Translations under genes and position numbers: made by a program
DNA from: JANQPX01 sp041398025
GTDB lineage: Bacteria > Pseudomonadota > Alphaproteobacteria > Geminicoccales > Geminicoccaceae
Direction of reading: 5' to 3'
Length of the DNA: 64,000 nucleotides
NCBI GenBank assembly: GCA_041398025.1
Contig: JAWKVM010000008.1
Location: forward strand, 310,001-374,000
The notes under the pieces: model-generated
The model's input: the letters and a program-made list of their open reading frames with translations, nothing else
What the model was told of the DNA's origin: nothing
Database searches by the model: none
Part shown: positions 1 through 8,340 of the stretch, piece by piece
Position numbering within the stretch: position 1 is the first letter of the stretch
Layout of the letters: each line of letters opens with the position of its first letter

Positions 1-829
1 TGCCCGCCGTGCCGAAGACGTGGAAGAGATAGATCGCATAGGAATGGACACCGATGGTCGCTAGAACATCGCTGCGCCAGCGGAACAGGAAAAGGGCGGC
101 GACCGAGGTCATGCCGGCGGCGAAGCCGACCAGGCTCTGGCGGCCGAGGTCCATCTCGATCAGGCCGGAGAGGCCGAGTTGCGTGGCGCCGATGCCGGCG
201 AGTGCCAGCAAGGCGACAACGGCGCGTGCCGGCAAACCGGCACGCTCGAAGCCGAAGCGATGCATGGCGACGCCGGCGAGAAAGTAGGGGGCGAGATAGA
301 TGGCGCCGTTGATGGAAAAGCGCAGCGTCGGTTGAAACTTCAGGAGCGAGATCAGGCAGGCGCTCGAAAAGATCAGCAGGAAGACCATTCTGGTACGCAG
401 AAGGCCTCCCTGCTCCAGGGGAATCAGGACCAGGAAGATCAGCAGCAGCGATTCCAGAAACCAGAAATGTGCGATCGGATAGCCGGTATAGAGGAGGAAG
501 AGGCTGTAGCTTCGATTGGTGCCGGGCACGAGCATCTGCATGCCGACATACAGCGTGGCCGCCACCATCATCGGGAGCAGCAGGCGGCGCAGCTTCTTCA
601 AGGCGAAGTCGAAGCCGTTGCCCTGCAGCGGCCTGAGCGCATAGACATAGCCGGACAGAAAGGTGAACAGCGGCATGCGAATATGGACCAGCGACTCATT
701 GAGATAACGCAGATAGGTGCCATCGGCGACACGCAGTCCCTGATCCGGCTGCGCCCCGATCACATGATAGGCGACAAGCAGGACACAGGCCAAACCGCGC
801 AAGCTGTCGACGGAACTATCCTTTTCCAT
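1..829 (-). CDS. Acyltransferase-3 family integral membrane protein (partial, C-terminus off window)
   Basis: The minus-strand frame stays open from an ATG at 829 to the window edge, giving about 276 residues of a polytopic membrane protein. The N-terminus carries the acyltransferase-3 (OafA/YrhL-like) signature: DSLRGLA at residues 8-14, with the conserved Arg, and YHVIG at 21-25, with the conserved His. Alternating hydrophobic helices follow. The family moves acetyl or succinyl groups onto surface polysaccharides or lipids at the inner membrane; the substrate here is unknown. An in-frame TGA lies 6 bases upstream of the ATG, so the start cannot be further out, although no Shine-Dalgarno sequence is visible. 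The next gene inward is more than 600 bases away, so it appears to be transcribed on its own. Confidence 0.85.
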   Translation of the reverse strand, partial: MEKDSSVDSLRGLACVLLVAYHVIGAQPDQGLRVADGTYLRYLNESLVHIRMPLFTFLSGYVYALRPLQGNGFDFALKKLRRLLLPMMVAATLYVGMQMLVPGTNRSYSLFLLYTGYPIAHFWFLESLLLIFLVLIPLEQGGLLRTRMVFLLIFSSACLISLLKFQPTLRFSINGAIYLAPYFLAGVAMHRFGFERAGLPARAVVALLALAGIGATQLGLSGLIEMDLGRQSLVGFAAGMTSVAALFLFRWRSDVLATIGVHSYAIYLFHVFGTAG

Positions 830-1500
830 AAGTCAAATACCGGTCAATGGGGCCTCAAATACGGTTCGATCAGGACATCGACCATCCTGTCGCAAGTCCA
901 CAAGATGACGAGGTCCGCTATGGGAGCTAAATTGTTTTAAACTTGTCTTGGCGCCGAGAGAAAGAAACTACAGGCTATAGGCGCATCGATATTTATTGTC
1001 CAGACGAGCCAGGTGAAATTTTTCTCATGATCGCCCTGCCCTCGCGACAAGCGCTGCCGAGGGGCGGAGCGGTCGATGCATGCCATGGCCAGGACCATCG
1101 GCATGCGTTCGGCCGGAGGTCGAACCTTCCGGAGCTCATGTCGCTAGTGCATCGATCCAAACAGAGCGATCAGCAGCGTTTGGAAAAATCGATGCAAAAC
1201 CAATAACCTGGTGCTGCGGCTTGTGAATCATCCGAATGCGCCGCTGCACTAGATTGCGCGTGATCCAGTCGCGGGCGACGTGCTCTTCAGCGCTTCTTCA
1301 TCTTTTCTTGCGATCATCGCATTCCGGTCCATGCGATCCTGGGAATCCGAGCCTCACCCCACCGGTCGTTGACGGGTGGACGGACTCCCAGGATCGCATG
1401 GACCGGATCATCATGGTGGCGCGATGCGGTTAAGAAATCGTGAAGTTGATGGCGAAAAGGCCAGCAGCGATCGATCGACAAGCCGTGCCTGAGGGCGGCG
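830..1500. other. Intergenic region without a convincing gene
   Basis: Short open frames on both strands lack Shine-Dalgarno sequences and resemble no protein family I know. The only structure I see is the large inverted repeat at 1323-1407, listed separately. The region separates the acyltransferase, which starts at 829 and reads leftward, from the end of the dynamin-like gene at 1501, so it should hold the acyltransferase promoter. Confidence 0.6.
1323..1407. repeat. 27-bp inverted repeat, two copies of a dispersed motif
   Basis: The left arm (1323-1349) and right arm (1381-1407) are reverse complements over 27 bases with one mismatch, around a 31-base loop. The core TCCCAGGATCGCATGGACC also occurs, as part of a 22-base near-identical stretch, at 9558-9579 (one mismatch, G for A). 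Three copies within 8.3 kb, two head-to-head, look like a REP-type or miniature element. No T-tract follows, so a simple intrinsic terminator for the GTPase gene ending at 1501 is possible but less likely. Confidence 0.7.
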
Positions 1501-3744
1501 CTAGCGCGTGCCGGTGGCCGGGTAGGTCTGGTCGGGCTCCATGGCAGACGTCATGTCGGCAGCGCCGGGCCCGCTCGGCCCCTGATCGAAAGACCCCAGC
1601 AGTTCCCGGATGGCAGCGTCGATCGACTCGCATTGGTCGAGATCGGCCGCGATGGTTCGAAGGCTGGTCCGATAGCTCTCGATCAGTGCTGTCCTGTCGG
1701 TGACCTCCGGGCGAGCGAGATCCGCGCGCACGCGCTCGAGACGCCGCTCGCGCTCATCGAGAAGGTTCAGGATCTGCTGTCTCGCATGCGCGAACTGCCG
1801 AAGACTGTAGTCGCCCTGCTCCTTGAGCTCGCGCTGCGCGGTCACCAGGAGAACGGCGGTGATCGGGTTGAACTCGGCGTAGACCAGTTCCTTGAAGCGC
1901 CGGGCGCGCCGCGACAGGGTCTGCCAGCGGTGCCACCAGCGCTCCCACTGATCGCCGAGATCGAGCGCCACCGTAGTGCCGAGGCTGCTGATCGAGGGCG
2001 ACGGGTCGGCGGCATGCGGCGGCCGTCCCTTGAACTTGATCTTCTGGTCGGCCAGAAGCTGGTTCACAAGCTGCTCCAGCCGCATCCAGGCCTCGCCTTC
2101 GACCGCCAGAAGCTCGTTCGCGCTGACGTCATAGGTGGTCAGGAAGGTCTGCTCGAGACGCCGCCGCAGCGGACGCGTGTCGCAGCGCCAGATGCGGCCG
2201 ATGCGGCTGACGCGATGCGCCGCGGTCAGGCTCTCGGTTTCCTCGTCGGCGAACTGCGTCACCACCTGCTCGAGGGCAGCCCGCATGCGCTTGGCGCCGG
2301 CACGCTGCACGATGTCGATGTCCTGCTGGAGCGGTTCCTCGATCGCCTCCAGTCGGGCACGCAGTTCCTCCAGACGCTGCAGTTCTTCCTGGGTTTCCTC
2401 GTTCCTGGCGAAGTCGGTGGTCACGATGGTCAGGCTCTGCTCCAGCGTGATCGCCTCGTTGCGCAGGCGCGCGCTGACATCATCCTGCAGGGAGCGCAGG
2501 CTGGCGAGCATGCGGATCAGATCGGTCATCGCCGGTCCATCCTGAACCACGTCGCGCAGCGCCTCTTCCAGCGACGTGATCCCCGCAGCCGCCATGATCG
2601 TCGCCGGGATGTCGGTCGTCGACCCCGCCTCCTTCCCGTCCGACCGCAGGAGTTCGGGCCGGAGCGGCGGCAGCCCGCGCACCTCCGCCCAGCTGCGCAG
2701 CGCAGCGGGCAGCTCGCCGATAGCGCTACGCTCGTCCCAGGTGAGCGCCAGTTCGGCCCAGCGCGCGCTGCCGGCGACCACCGGAATGCGGCTTTCCGGA
2801 AACTCGATCGCCAGCTGCCGGCGGACATGCTCGACCACGGGATCGACGTCCTCCACAAGATCTTCGAGGGCGTCGATGCGGTTGATGAACACCAGCAGAC
2901 GTTCCTTGTGCAGGCCGTGCAGCATGCGCAGCAGCGAGACGTCGGCGGTGGACAGTGCCTGCTCGGCGGTGAGCACGACGATATGCGCGTCGGCATCTTC
3001 GATCGTCGCCTGGGTGAGATCGTCGCGCACCAGGAGCGGATCGTTGGTGCCCGGCGTGTCGATGATGGTGGTCGGATAGGCAAATGGAACCTGATCGAAG
3101 AACAGCTCGGCGGATTTGGTGATGTCGGAGAAACGCCCGGCCTTCGGGGTCAGGCGGTCGTCGTCGTCATCGTCGATGACACCCATGCTGACATAGCGCG
3201 CCAGGAGCTCCGGCGACGGTTCCGCAAAGCGATGCTGCCTGCCCAGCAAATGATGGAACTGCCGACCCAGGCGCTGTTCCGCGCGCTTGCGGGTGTTCTC
3301 GAGATGGGACCGCAAATGCTCCTGATCGATGGTCACGCCGAGCCGTTCGGTCAGTTCGCGCATCCTGCCGCCGGAGCCGAGATAGGCCCAGTCGTCCTCG
3401 TCGAAGAAGGTGAACACGGCCCTGGCCGCGGGATCGATCGGACCGCCGAAATGCAGGTGGCAGACCACGGCGGTCCAGGGATTGACGTTGACCGGGCTCA
3501 GATTGGTGCGACGCGCCATGGCATTGACCAGCGAGCTCTTGCCCGCCTTGACCTGTCCGAGCACAGCGACGCGGTAGCGTGATCCGCGGCGCGCGGCCAG
3601 CATCTGATCGAGCGCCGCAGCCTCCTCCGGATGCAGAACGGACGTGAGGCGCTCGGCCACGCGCTGGACACCTGCAAGCAAGGTGCTGAGCGGCTCTCCG
3701 AAAGTCGAAGACACGATCGTCTGTTCTCCTCGATCAGCGGACAT
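1501..3744 (-). CDS. Dynamin-like GTPase, 747 aa
   Basis: This is a large bacterial dynamin-family GTPase. The P-loop is GQVKAGKSS (residues 63-71), switch I has Thr91 in NPWTAVV, the Walker B/G3 motif is DTPG (229-232), and the G4-like motif NRID lies at 287-290. The C-terminal half is rich in charged helices (roughly residues 400-560), as expected for a stalk or assembly region. An Asp run (DDDDDD, 191-196) lies inside the GTPase domain. No signal peptide is visible. Bacterial dynamins bind and remodel membranes by GTP-driven assembly; the target here is unknown. It diverges from a set of Roadblock proteins and a second GTPase across a 712-base gap, which suggests a shared system. The start is the ATG at 3744; the product may be slightly shorter. 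Confidence 0.85.
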   Translation of the reverse strand: MSADRGEQTIVSSTFGEPLSTLLAGVQRVAERLTSVLHPEEAAALDQMLAARRGSRYRVAVLGQVKAGKSSLVNAMARRTNLSPVNVNPWTAVVCHLHFGGPIDPAARAVFTFFDEDDWAYLGSGGRMRELTERLGVTIDQEHLRSHLENTRKRAEQRLGRQFHHLLGRQHRFAEPSPELLARYVSMGVIDDDDDDRLTPKAGRFSDITKSAELFFDQVPFAYPTTIIDTPGTNDPLLVRDDLTQATIEDADAHIVVLTAEQALSTADVSLLRMLHGLHKERLLVFINRIDALEDLVEDVDPVVEHVRRQLAIEFPESRIPVVAGSARWAELALTWDERSAIGELPAALRSWAEVRGLPPLRPELLRSDGKEAGSTTDIPATIMAAAGITSLEEALRDVVQDGPAMTDLIRMLASLRSLQDDVSARLRNEAITLEQSLTIVTTDFARNEETQEELQRLEELRARLEAIEEPLQQDIDIVQRAGAKRMRAALEQVVTQFADEETESLTAAHRVSRIGRIWRCDTRPLRRRLEQTFLTTYDVSANELLAVEGEAWMRLEQLVNQLLADQKIKFKGRPPHAADPSPSISSLGTTVALDLGDQWERWWHRWQTLSRRARRFKELVYAEFNPITAVLLVTAQRELKEQGDYSLRQFAHARQQILNLLDERERRLERVRADLARPEVTDRTALIESYRTSLRTIAADLDQCESIDAAIRELLGSFDQGPSGPGAADMTSAMEPDQTYPATGTR

Positions 3745-4456
3745 GCCGACCTCCGCACTCTTTGCCGGCGGCCTTCGATGAAGGGATCACAGGTCTGGTC
3801 GAAGCGGTCGACAGATCGCGTCGCACCGGGATGGCACAGACGTCGATGCCCCGTTCTCAGGTGACCGTCCAGCTATCAGATAGCACGGGTCATGATTTCG
3901 TCACTGACCACTCTAGAGCCGATGTCCGCATAGCCAACATTGATAGCGCAACGTCAATTCGTGAATACCCGCCCATTTTCTTGCCAAGATAAGGCCCGCA
4001 GTCAACAAGATACTGAGTCGTTTTTGACGAGAATTTCTGGTTGTGCACCATGCATTTCGGAGAAAATGCATGTAGTGCTGTCGCCGTTTCTGCCGGCAGT
4101 CATGCTTTTAAATAGTTATTCCAAATCACTAACTACTAACCTAAAGTTGATTCCCGCAAAATCCCCTTGCAGGACCTCCGAGAATGATCTATCGCCTTCC
4201 TTCTCCTGGCTGGATGTCCGATGGATCCTGCCCGACAGGCAAAGAAGCTTCCGCTGGCATGCGCTTCGGCATGCGAGACTGCGGAATCAGCTGTGATCGT
4301 CACCCGCTTGATTCTGTGGTCCATAGGGCATCGAGACTGGAGATTAGATGAGAAACGGTGTGAACGCCGGCGGCGCGCCGGGCCTGGCCTGCCGCTCAAC
4401 TCTGAACCGTCGACCTCCCGACGAGGCCGCGGTTTTCCTAGTGAGGAAACCTGTCT
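3745..4456. promoter_or_regulatory. AT-rich divergent intergenic region of the GTPase/Roadblock island
   Basis: This gap lies between the divergent dynamin-like gene and the first Roadblock gene. The part from about 3940 to 4140 is clearly more AT-rich than its surroundings and contains the perfect dyad at 4049-4072. Promoters for both directions are expected here, but I cannot place -35/-10 boxes with confidence. Open frames inside it look non-coding. Confidence 0.5.
4049..4072. promoter_or_regulatory. Perfect 9-bp dyad in the divergent gap
   Basis: CATGCATTT (4049-4057) and AAATGCATG (4064-4072) are perfect reverse complements around a 6-base spacer. The site sits in the AT-rich part of the divergent region, about 300 bases from the dynamin-like start and 385 from the first Roadblock gene. 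It could be an operator or an RNA hairpin; no T-tract follows. Confidence 0.5.
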
Positions 4457-4810
4457 ATGGCGATGGATCTCAGCCCCCTGACCAAGCTGAACGGCTTCAT
4501 CGGAGCCTGTCTGGTCGACAGCGAAAGCGGCATGATGATGACCAAGGAAGGGGGCGGTGATTTCGATCTCGAAGTCGCGGCCGCCGCCAATACCGAGGTC
4601 GTCCGTGCCAAGCGTCGCGCCATGAGCGAACTTAAGCTCGATGACAAGATCGAGGACATCCTGATTTCGCTCGGCGATCAATATCACGTGATTTCGCTGG
4701 TGCCGTCGAACGACGCACTGTTCGTCTACACCGCGGTCGACCGCGAGAACGGCAACCTGGCGCTGACCAAGGTCACGATGAAGACGGTGGCGAGCAAGAT
4801 CAAACTCTGA
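4457..4810 (+). CDS. Roadblock/LC7-domain protein, 117 aa
   Basis: This is a single-domain protein with the Roadblock/LC7 pattern. A strand pair around FIGACLVDSESGMMM (about residues 13-27) is followed by a helix with AAAANTEVVRAKRRAM, then two strands (DILISLGDQYHVISLV; DALFVYTAVDR), and a C-terminal helix ending in KTVASKIKL. Roadblock proteins act as GTPase regulators or scaffolds; MglB, the GAP of the polarity GTPase MglA, is the known bacterial example. A GAGGAA Shine-Dalgarno 9 bases upstream supports the ATG at 4457. It is the first gene of a plus-strand set with another Roadblock protein and a GTPase-Roadblock fusion, so a partner role to those GTPases is inferred. No cysteine or metal motif is seen. 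Confidence 0.8.
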   Translation: MAMDLSPLTKLNGFIGACLVDSESGMMMTKEGGGDFDLEVAAAANTEVVRAKRRAMSELKLDDKIEDILISLGDQYHVISLVPSNDALFVYTAVDRENGNLALTKVTMKTVASKIKL

Positions 4811-4991
4811 TCCCGACGCTTCCGTCGACCTTCTTGCCGACCACCGCTCCGCGAGGAGCGTCCGTCGGATGACATGATGGATGGCGTTCTCGGCACTGTC
4901 GGGCGCCGTCCATCAACTCCAGGGGATCAGGCCGGGACGCGGCGAAGCACTCGCTTTCCGGCTGGTCGTCGCCAAAGCCGGGTCAGTCTCG

Positions 4992-5420
4992 ATGAATGCC
5001 GCAGCCGCCACCAAGGACACCCTGGATGAAGCTCTGGATGACGCCTTGGCGGGTGTGCCGGGGTGCGTTATTGCCGGCTATGTCGATCTCTCGACCGGAA
5101 TCATGCTCGGGATCAGAGCCAAGGGCAACTTTCCGCAGGAAGCCCTCGATCTCGTGTCGACCACGGCTGCGAACCTGTTCGGCCATGCGGATCTGACCTC
5201 GATCGAGAACTGGGTCCTCGACCATGGTGACGGCAAGGCGTCGGGGTCGGGCCAGTTCGAAGAATTCGTCGTGCTCAGCGAGCAGCTGATGCATCTGGCC
5301 GCGCGATCCAAGGAGCATGGCGACAATGCCGTGGTTCTGGTCGCCAGGCGGAGCGCGAATTTCGGCATGCTGATGGCCAAATCACGACAGGCGGTCAGCC
5401 AGATTCTCGGCGTCGCTTGA
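4992..5420 (+). CDS. Second Roadblock/LC7-like protein, about 142 aa
   Basis: The core reads like a Roadblock domain. An N-terminal helix (TLDEALDDALAGVPG) is followed by a strand GCVIAGYVDLSTGIMLGI, a helix (QEALDLVSTTAANLFG), strands around EEFVVLSEQLMHLAARS and NAVVLVARR, and a final helix to the C-terminus. I start it at the ATG at 4992, because the 37 residues that an ATG at 4881 would add look non-coding; neither start has a strong Shine-Dalgarno. The gap after the first Roadblock gene holds a small 6-bp hairpin (4845-4860). Its sequence is only loosely like the first Roadblock protein, so the two are probably different partners. Homo- or heterodimerisation is typical of the fold and is inferred here. 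Confidence 0.7.
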   Translation: MNAAAATKDTLDEALDDALAGVPGCVIAGYVDLSTGIMLGIRAKGNFPQEALDLVSTTAANLFGHADLTSIENWVLDHGDGKASGSGQFEEFVVLSEQLMHLAARSKEHGDNAVVLVARRSANFGMLMAKSRQAVSQILGVA

Positions 5421-5528
5421 TCGCCATCGGACGTCGGATCGGCCCCGAGTGCGTCACAAACAAGCCGCACGATCTGCGATGCGGCAGCGAAAGGGGCGGA
5501 ATGGCGTGGACGGGAGCCAGGTAAGCTG

Positions 5529-6950
5529 TTGGACAGCGCAATGAACGGTGCCGCAGACCTGCTGGAGCGGGAGACGACGACGCTCGATGAGTTTGCCGAG
5601 CTGTCATCCTTGCCCCGGCCGTTGCGCGTGGTTCTCCTCGGGGAGTTCTCCGCCGGCAAATCGTCGCTGGTCAATCTCCTGGTCGGTAGCGACCTCGTCC
5701 CGACCGGCGTTCTCGCCACGACGCGGCGCTTGATCAAGCTGCACTATGCCGATCGCATTCAGCTCGCGGCGATCGACAGCTCGGGTGAGCGCCGCGAGAT
5801 CGAATCGTCTCTCGCTGCGCAGTTCAACGGCGCCGACGGTCATTTCGAAATCGGCCTGCCCTGCGCGCGTCTGAAGAGCATGGTGCTGATCGACACGCCA
5901 GGCCTCGCCGACCCCAATCGCGACCCGGCCGAGGCGCTTGCCGCGGCCGCGGACTGCGACGTCGCCATCTGGTGCACGCGTGCGCAGCAGGCCTGGCGTC
6001 ACAGCGAGCACGCCATCTGGTCGAGCCTGCCGACGCATGTGCATGAGACCGGCCTTCTGGTGGCGACCCGCAGTGACAAGCTGGAGAAGGCGTCGGATCG
6101 ACGGAGCGTCATGGCCAGGCTGCGCCAGGAGGCCGGCGCGATGTTTCAGGACGTTGTCCTCCTATCAACCCTGAACGCCCAGCAGGCGCAGGGCAAACAC
6201 CCCGGAGAGCTGGACGTGGCGCTATGGAAGAGAAGCGGCGGCGAGGCGCTCGCCTCCGGGTTGATGCGGTCGTTGTCGCGCGCGGTGAAACATGTCTTGC
6301 CGACGGCTGCGGACAAGGCGGACCTGCCGATCGATGATCACTCTCCTCCTTCCGATCATGGCCATGGCATGAGCCATGCCGCGACGCCGATCGCGGTGGT
6401 CGTCGGTCAGGCCGACGATCGCGAGGAAAGCGGTGCCGATACACCGTCGGCGGTGGACCACCCGCTGCGTGAGGTCCCGGGGGATCACGAGCGGGCGGTC
6501 GTCGAAACGGTGGTCACGGTCGAGGGTGAGAGCGATATCGACGGGCTGCTCGCTGATCTGGTGCGGACCATCGACGGCTGCCGCCTCGCCGCCTGCATCG
6601 ATCTCGATCGGACGCGATCACTTGCCATGGCCAGCGATCGTTCGGCTGAGCTTGCGGGGATCGGCGACGAACTCGCCGCACTTGCCGCATCGCTGCTCGC
6701 CGGCCCCGCGACCGAGCCGATCCGCGACATGATCGCGGCCGCCGGCGCCAGCTCAGCCCAAGCCGATGGCATGATCGACACCGTGACCCTCGACCGTGGC
6801 GATAGCGCCTACGTCTTCTGGCGGCGAACCGACAGGCCGGATCAGGCCGTGGTCCTGGCCGCCGCAGGAGGCCCCTCCATGGTCGCCAGCCTCGGAATCA
6901 TTCAGGTCAAGATCCGGCAGTTCCTCGCAATCGCGAAGGCCGTCGCCTAG
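5529..6950 (+). CDS. Dynamin-type GTPase fused to a C-terminal Roadblock domain, 473 aa
   Basis: The N-terminal GTPase has the P-loop GEFSAGKSS (residues 38-46), switch I around TGVLATTRR, DTPG at 122-125 and a G4-like TRSDK near 180-184. A low-complexity acidic linker (about 245-315) leads to a C-terminal Roadblock-like domain (about 318-473). That domain shows the features of the upstream stand-alone Roadblock proteins: helix DIDGLLADLVRTIDG, strand RLAACIDLD, strands DSAYVFWRR and QAVVLAAAG, and a terminal helix. The GTPase and its putative regulator are therefore on one chain. The start is a TTG at 5529 or the in-frame ATG at 5541, with little to choose between them. The stop TAG at 6948-6950 lies exactly at the end of an IS element, so the native C-terminus may have been altered by the insertion. 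Confidence 0.8.
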   Translation: MDSAMNGAADLLERETTTLDEFAELSSLPRPLRVVLLGEFSAGKSSLVNLLVGSDLVPTGVLATTRRLIKLHYADRIQLAAIDSSGERREIESSLAAQFNGADGHFEIGLPCARLKSMVLIDTPGLADPNRDPAEALAAAADCDVAIWCTRAQQAWRHSEHAIWSSLPTHVHETGLLVATRSDKLEKASDRRSVMARLRQEAGAMFQDVVLLSTLNAQQAQGKHPGELDVALWKRSGGEALASGLMRSLSRAVKHVLPTAADKADLPIDDHSPPSDHGHGMSHAATPIAVVVGQADDREESGADTPSAVDHPLREVPGDHERAVVETVVTVEGESDIDGLLADLVRTIDGCRLAACIDLDRTRSLAMASDRSAELAGIGDELAALAASLLAGPATEPIRDMIAAAGASSAQADGMIDTVTLDRGDSAYVFWRRTDRPDQAVVLAAAGGPSMVASLGIIQVKIRQFLAIAKAVA

Positions 6951-7790
6951 GTTCTGTTGACGTTTCATCGTAAGAGCAGGCATGCGGCGGCGAAATGGAC
7001 GAAGGCGAGGTATCGTCGGGCGAGCTTTTCGAGGCGTGCAAAGCCTCTGCGATAGAATTTCATGTGACCGAACATGATCTCGATCTTGTGGCGTTCTTTG
7101 TAGAGAAACCAGTTGGTCTGTCGCTGATTTGACCTCGTCGGATTGGGCGGGATGACCGCTTCGGCCTTCTTGGCCCGGACGGCCTTGAGGAGAGCGTCGC
7201 TGTCGTAGGCGCGATCAGCGAGCACGGCCTTGGTTTCGATCCCATCGATCAGGCCGAGTGCTCTTGGCGCATCGCCCGCCTGGCCTGCGGTCAGATCGAA
7301 GCGGAGCGGATTGCCGAGCGCGCCGCAGGCCGCAAGGATCTTGCTGGAAAAGCCGCCTCTGGAGCGGCCGGGAGCCTGATCTCCTTCGTCTTTTTTGCTC
7401 CGGCCGCGCAAGCGTGAGCACGCACCATCGTGCTGTCCAGCATCAGCCATTCGAGGTCGGCATCGGCGCTCAAATCCTTGAGCAACGTCTGCCAGACGCC
7501 CTTTTCCTGCCAGCGGGCAAAGCGCTTGTAGACGCTGTTCCAGGCGCCGTATTCTTCAGGCAGCAATCGCCAGGCGCAACCGGCTCTGGCAACCCATAGC
7601 AAGTTCTCGACAAACCGCCGGGGCGCCGCCTCCTGGCGGATGCAGAAGTCAGGAAAAGCCCTGAGAACCTGATAGATCCGATCCCATCGGTCGTCCCGAA
7701 AACGCGGAGCCGGCATGGCAGGTCTCTCACAATATCATTTCCAATCATTCAGATAATCGGAAACCATCATGTGAAATGTCAACAGGGCCT
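6949..7790 (-). mobile_element. IS5-family (IS427-like) insertion sequence
   Basis: A transposase with a frameshift is bounded by imperfect terminal inverted repeats. The left end is 6949-6968 and the right end 7771-7790, with a shared core CTGTTGAC and TTTCA (16 of 20 bases equal). The length of about 0.84 kb fits the IS427 group. I see no target-site duplication: the left flank is CT and the right flank GG. One flank may therefore have been lost after insertion. The left end coincides with the stop codon of the GTPase-Roadblock gene. Confidence 0.85.
6965..7716 (-). CDS. IS5-family transposase, two frames joined by a slippery A6G
   Basis: The N-terminal frame (7716 down to about 7390) begins MPAPRFRDDRWDRIYQVL and contains the first catalytic Asp in LDSTMVRAH. 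The C-terminal frame (about 7400 to 6965) contains the second Asp in LADRAYDSD and the Glu in KERHKIEIMFGHMK, completing the DDE triad. The two frames overlap at an AAAAAAG run (minus strand, 7396-7390). In this IS group that is a known programmed frameshift signal, so the gene is probably intact rather than broken. The product catalyses cut-and-paste movement of the element. Confidence 0.85.
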
Positions 7791-8163
7791 GGGGCACAGC
7801 ACCCGACCCGGCATCGAGCGCCAGTCAGGACTGCGGCAGGATCAGATTAGCGGGATCGGACCGCCGTGTTCATCCGCAGGTCCTCCCCTTTGTCCGGCTT
7901 GGTGATCGAGCGATCGACAGCCTGCTCTCCTGACGCCTGGTCAGCGGTGGTTGGGCTTGCAGGCGAGACGCAGGCTGACGCCGCTGCCATGACGGCGCGT
8001 GTCGGGAAAGCACCAGCTGGATGAGTCCCTTGCACCTTCCTGTGCGATGTGGTCTGTCTGCAGATCGGCGTCGATGTGGTGTTTGTGGGCATGACGAAAC
8101 GCCAAGCGAAGAAGATCGGCGCGAAACAATCGTCCCTCTCTCGGCAGGCAGAAAATCCAGACG
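7791..8163. other. Non-coding stretch between the IS and a tRNA fragment
   Basis: No convincing gene is present: open frames here run across the tRNA fragment and have no recognisable protein. The stretch is the right flank of the IS and, with the tRNA and integrase remnants that follow, looks like decayed mobile DNA. Confidence 0.5.
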
Positions 8164-8224
8164 TGGATGGGTGGCCGAGTGGTTGGAAGGCACTGGTCTT
8201 GAAAACCAGCAGGGTAACGCCTTC
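8164..8224 (+). tRNA. tRNA-Ser(UGA) 5' fragment (remnant)
   Basis: The first about 60 bases of a serine tRNA are recognisable: an acceptor 5' strand GGATGGG, a D arm (GCC/GGC stem with GAGTGGTTGG), and a perfect anticodon stem CTGGT/ACCAG around CTTGAAA with anticodon TGA. A variable arm closes with AGG/CCT. The T arm (TTCGA loop) and the 3' acceptor strand are missing, so it cannot be functional. A broken tyrosine recombinase lies just downstream, and serine tRNA genes are common attachment sites, so this is probably the scar of an integrated element. Confidence 0.75.
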
Positions 8225-8340
8225 GGCTCTCAGCAAGCTCCTCCCCTACCTCAGCAGCACGAGGTGGGACGTCATGGGATTATATTCAGATATGGATAGG
8301 TATCTGGTCTCTATCACGCCCGAGAAGAAAGGGGGCCGAG

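Noticed and set aside
1633..3582. Long open frame (649 codons) on the plus strand opposite the dynamin-like gene
   Set aside because: It is the mirror frame of a clear GTPase with conserved motifs, has low-complexity Arg/Gln-rich content and no recognisable domain.
6965..7716. IS5 transposase considered as a broken pseudogene because of its two frames
   Set aside because: The overlap has an AAAAAAG slippery run typical of programmed frameshifting in this IS group, and all catalytic residues are present.
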